Shown: positions 60,027 through 64,000 of the stretch, in pieces
Position numbering within the stretch: position 1 is the stretch's first letter
Layout of the letters: every line of letters starts with the position of its first letter
NCBI GenBank assembly: GCA_037102815.1
Contig: BTPP01000006.1
Span: 2,418,001 to 2,482,000 of the forward strand
Direction: 5' to 3'
DNA: 64,000 bases
Source: Neurospora intermedia
Lineage: Eukaryota; Ascomycota; Sordariomycetes; Sordariales; Sordariaceae
Position numbers and translations under genes: made by a program
The notes under the pieces: generated by a model
What the model was told of the DNA's origin: nothing
Database searches by the model: none
What the model saw: the letters and a program-made list of their open reading frames with translations, nothing else

Positions 60027-61576
60027 ATGGCCTTCTTTCAGCTTGGCTTACGCCGGGCAGCTGTCCAGCTGTCCAGGCCATCCGTCTTTTGCGCCAGAGC
60101 TGCTTTCAATGCCTCTCAGCAACAAAAGCTTGTCCAGCTTGCCACTCCTGCTTCAACCATCTTGAAGCTGGTGGGCCAGGCTCGTCACACCCAGTCCCGC
60201 AACTATGCTACCCAGAAAGTCCAAGAATCTCCCCTCAGCAAGCTCGCTACCGATATTGCTAAGCCCGCCCCATCCTCTGATAAGTCTGAGAAGAAGTCCA
60301 GCTTCCCGGAAACCAGCTCGAAATCTGTCGCTTACTGGCTCCTTGCCAGCGCTGCTTCTGTCTTTGGTATCGTCATCTTTGGTGGTCTAACCCGCTTGAC
60401 CGAGTCTGGGTACGTGGCCCGAGTACTTGATATGCCTCGATGTCTATTTCAGCCTGTCACAAATTACTAACGTTCCACAGTCTGAGTATCACGGAATGGA
60501 GACCCGTCACGGGTTCCCTCTGGCCTGGCTCCCAGGAGGAGTGGGAGTCCGAGTTTGAAAAGTACCGCGCCTCCCCCGAGTTCAAGATGCTCAACTCGAC
60601 CATGAACCTCCAAGAGTTCAAGCAGATCTACTTCATGGAGTGGACCCATCGTCTCTGGGGCCGCTTCATCGGCATGTCCTTCGTCCTCCCCACCATCTAC
60701 TTCATTGCTCGTCGCCGCGTCACCCCTCGCATGGCTTGCACTCTTGTTGGCATCTCGGCTCTCATCGGCTTCCAGGGCTTCATTGGTTGGTGGATGGTCA
60801 AGTCCGGTCTCAAGGATGACCTCTTTGCTCCCGGCTCCCACCCCCGTGTCAGCCAGTACCGTCTCGCCGCCCATCTTGCTACCGCCTTCGTCTGCTACTC
60901 CTGGATGCTCCTTGCCGGTCTCAGCATTCTCCGCACTCACAAGGCCATCAGCTTCCCCGAGCAGGCTGTCAAAAACTTTACTGCTCTCCAGTCGCCTGCC
61001 CTTAGGGTCCTTCGCGGTTCCGTCGCTGCCCTCACTGTTCTGATCTTCACCACTGTTCTTTCCGGCGCTCTCGTTGCTGGTCTCGACGCTGGTCTCATTT
61101 ACAATGAGTTCCCGATGATGGGCAACGGCCTCGCTCCCCCCAAGGCCGAGCTTCTGGACAAGTTCTACTCCCGCCACGAGGATGGCTCTGACTTGGTCTG
61201 GCGCAACATGCTCGAGAACCCCTCGCTCGTCCAGCTTGACCACCGTATCCTGGCCATGACCACCTTCACTGCTGTCTGCGCCCTGGTTGCCTACAGTCGC
61301 TCTGGCAAGGTCAAGGCCGCCCTCCCCCCCGCTGCTCGCAAGGGCATCACCGGTCTTCTCCACCTCGTCTCTTTGCAGGTTGCTCTCGGTATCAGCACCC
61401 TCATCTACATGGTTCCCATTCCCCTGGCTGCTGCCCACCAGGCCGGCGCTCTTGCCTTGTTGACCGGAGTTCTCGTTGCTGGCCAGCGCCTTCGCATCCC
61501 CAAGGCCACCTTAGCTATGGCCCAAAGACGTCTGGCCCAGTTGGCGCAGCAGGCCAAGACTCAAGGTCCCAAATAA
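60027..61576 (+). CDS. cox15: Heme A synthase COX15, mitochondrial
   Basis: Model: 60027-60409 and 60481-61576 (phase 2), 492 aa; the intron has a textbook ATTACTAAC branch site. The N-terminal ~95 residues are rich in Arg/Ser/Ala/Gln and lack acidic residues at first, like a mitochondrial presequence. Membrane core: YWLLASAASVFGIVIFGGLT, GLSITEWRPVTGSLWP, MEWTHRLWGRFIG, and later SALIGFQGFIGWWMVKSGLK. The four heme-ligand histidines are present: H184 (EWTHR), H259 (AAHLAT), H382 (LDHRIL) and H447 (AAHQAG). The enzyme oxidises the C8 methyl of heme O to the formyl group of heme A in the inner membrane, needed for cytochrome c oxidase. This ATG is the first in frame; the open frame extends upstream only to a TTG. 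Confidence 0.97.
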
Positions 61577-64000
61577 TCATCACAAGCACAAATGCTATAT
61601 CGTGTAACATATCTGTAACATTATCTCAAAATTCTGGCGGTTAGATATACCCGAGGAGTCCAGGATACACGTGCATCTCCTCACACAATGGCTGAATTGG
61701 CCACTCTTATGTCACTCTTTTCCTGGCGACATTTTCTTCATGTGAGACAGGCTCTCATCAGACATGGCGTTGCACAACCTGAATCAGCATCTACCAGCTT
61801 CGGATCCCGGCAGTCGATAATCTTTGTGTGTACCATGTCCAATTCCGGAACCTGAAAAGGCTCAATCACTACTGTCGCATGTCACTTTAGGACAGGGCGG
61901 TCTCGAATCTTTGACTTACGTTGGGAGCAGGATACCAATCCGATGCAGTGGCACCAGCTACCAAGTGGTGGGCTAGAACCCTGCAGAATGCCCCAATGGT
62001 AAGACAACGGAGGTTTCGCCGGTTCGACTCAGTGAGCCCATAGAGGCGAGCTTACACAGATGCCCGGCATTCGTCCTCAGATGATGAACACAAAGATTGA
62101 GTGTCGTATTATGTTGTTACCCCTGAACGTGGGAGAAGGGGGACGAACCAACCGTCCACGCGGTCCAACGTTCTCTTCACAGTGCCAGTGCGGCACGACT
62201 GGCATGTCGTCACATTATACTGTGCATATCGATAAGAAAACCCAAACTAGAGAGAAGTCCGAAAGTCCTGGACTCCTGGCGCCAATGACAATGGCATGCA
62301 ATGTCCCAACTTTCACAAACACACCAGGATTATACCAAGTTTCGGTGATGTGCCGCAACGGAAACTCCCGAATGAACCTTGATTTCGCCATCGGATTTCC
62401 CCTTCGGGCCACTTACAGCTCGACTCCGGATATAACTGATGATAATCATCGCACAGTTCCAATGCCCGACGCTCAAACACACAGCCATGCACGATATCAC
62501 ATTGTCAAAATGTAAGCCGGGATTTGGATGATGTCCCGAACGATACAAAGATGAAGCACCGAGCCTGTCATGGCCTCTTGCTCAGGATCAAAGTTGGCAT
62601 TGACTGGCTGCCTTGTGAAGTGGTTCTCAAACTGCTGAGGAATAAAGCTTAAATCGCCGGCTCCACCTGACGAACAGCTTTCGAAGTTCACAACCATCGT
62701 CACAAAAGATCAAGAAAATCTTAATTATGGTGGTTGTCCTCAGCCATGTTTACCATGTACAAATGGTGTCCTAAGCGCAGCACCCTTTTGTTCCTACCCT
62801 CCTTGAGCCTCAGCCGGCCACATGCGGTCGACAGTAACAACATCGACCGCAACCACAAACCCACCAAAACACTACCCCACCTTCTCATTGCTTAGCTTGG
62901 TTGATCAACAGCTTCACAATATCAGTGACTGATACATATGTCAAACATACAAATGCTACCACTTTATGTTATATGAGTTGGGCCATTCTATGAATGCACA
63001 TAACGGCTACTGCTGCCCAGGGACAATGGTAAAAGAGGTTTCAGACCGAATAGTCGTACCTGTCCCGCGATGTCTTGGCCCTATCCAAACATTACCCAGG
63101 AGCCAGAATAGTGTGGTCCAGGCAAGACATTTCCAAGTCGGAGTCTCAGAGCCTCCGTGACCCCGTTCTTTGTTTGGTCCCCCCTGGTTCCCCCATATTA
63201 CTAGTGTAATTGTAACCCACTATATTCCTCGTCAACTCAGGGATGAAGGCCCTCTGGTCACCAAATCACATCCTTATTTCTACAGGTACCCAACCACATC
63301 GCGCCGACCTTGGTTGCGGTTCGGGTCGTCCGATAACTGCGAGGTTCCATGCTCCGGTGATTTGCCCCCGCTCTGCAGGTTTGCAGCTCCTTCCCGGTGC
63401 CGATGATGAACTAAACTCTTGAATGGTCAACGAGACGTACCATTTAGGCGCCGGCTGCTGCCTTCATGCACGTATGGCACCTTCAGGAACGACATGGTCT
63501 GCTTCCGAACGCTGCCAATTCAGACAGAATGGCCATTTCCTCAAATATTTTGCCGTTTAATCCAGAAGGATGCAGTCTGGATGATTCAACATACGGTAGC
63601 ATGTGGGGGGAGGAAACATTTGTTGCCCTCTAAACTCCGTGCCAATTAAGGCTGGGCGAGCCGACTCCACCTTTAACTTCTTAAGTCCGCATCTACTCTT
63701 CCTTCCGCCTCCTCACTTCCTTGCCGAGGCAAACCTCCTCTTTTCCACGAATGAGAAGAGAAAGGGCAAAAGAGGCTTCAAATTGCTCAGCAGTGTGATA
63801 CAGAAACTTCCAGGCAACCTCACCTTTTCCATTTATCCCTGTCACGCCTATCTCCGAGACGTATGCAAGTGTTAAACAGTCAAGTCAATCCCAATAAATA
63901 CCTCCAACCTCACGACCGAATCCAGCGTGTCACGACAGCACGTTCGTGTTCCCACAGCGAGAAACCAGCTTTACCCTTGCACATCAGAAGAAAGGTTCAT
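61577..64000. other. 3' flank of COX15 and unassigned DNA to the window end
   Basis: No gene is supported with confidence. A 151-codon plus-strand frame (62060-62515) and a 66-codon minus-strand frame (ATG near 62697, ending at 62497) overlap in part, and I could not choose between them. The last ~350 bp are pyrimidine-rich and may be the promoter of a gene beyond the window. Confidence 0.45.

Noticed and set aside
60467-61438. 323-codon minus-strand frame
   Set aside because: Antisense shadow of COX15, whose identity is certain.
62060-62515. 151-codon plus-strand frame with an overlapping minus-strand alternative
   Set aside because: No recognised domain, no splice context and competing frames on both strands. 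A protein search would be needed.

Overview
The window looks like nuclear DNA of a filamentous ascomycete, most likely Neurospora or a close Sordariales relative. The support is: short introns with GTRNGT donors and CTAAC/CTGAC branch sites; poly-Gln-rich Zn2Cys6 and copper-fist regulators; and a TA-flanked pogo-type transposon whose reading frame is broken in the C-to-T, CAG-to-TAG pattern expected of repeat-induced point mutation (RIP). There is no sign of bacterial or organellar sequence.

Layout. Bases 1-8845 hold no gene I can support, apart from a 740-bp MITE-like element (7140-7879). A copper-fist transcription factor lies at 8846-10622 (+). A gene-poor block of about 13.5 kb (10.6-24.2 kb) follows. 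It contains a second MITE-like element (13826-14268), a complete but RIP-degraded 3.27-kb pogo/Fot-like transposon (15572-18842), and many simple repeats. Two large minus-strand genes come next: an RGT1/BglR/COL-26-type Zn2Cys6 regulator (28378-24206) and a ~1,390-aa coiled-coil protein (34600-30099). A SET-domain protein (minus) and a conserved fungal protein of unknown function (plus) are divergently arranged at 37.3-42.2 kb. Further right are an ADH6/CAD-type NADP alcohol dehydrogenase (43.4-44.5 kb), a stretch with coding-like relics (45.2-46.1 kb), a small helical hypothetical protein (46.3 kb), a Rad4/XPC DNA-repair protein (47.8-50.5 kb), and two small Cys-rich paralogues on the minus strand. 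Then come a ZIP zinc/iron permease (minus) and a Mn-type cation diffusion facilitator (plus) arranged head to head, and COX15 (heme A synthase) at 60-61.6 kb. The last 2.4 kb has no convincing gene.

How the genes work together. Most are unrelated housekeeping or regulatory genes, as expected in a fungal chromosome. The clearest functional pairing is the divergent ZIP (metal uptake) / CDF (metal efflux or sequestration) pair. Copper-fist regulation and COX15 touch metal and respiratory biology but are about 50 kb apart, so no cluster is claimed. Exon structures were built by hand from reading frames and splice signals. They are internally consistent (frame sums close), but they have not been tested against transcripts or databases.
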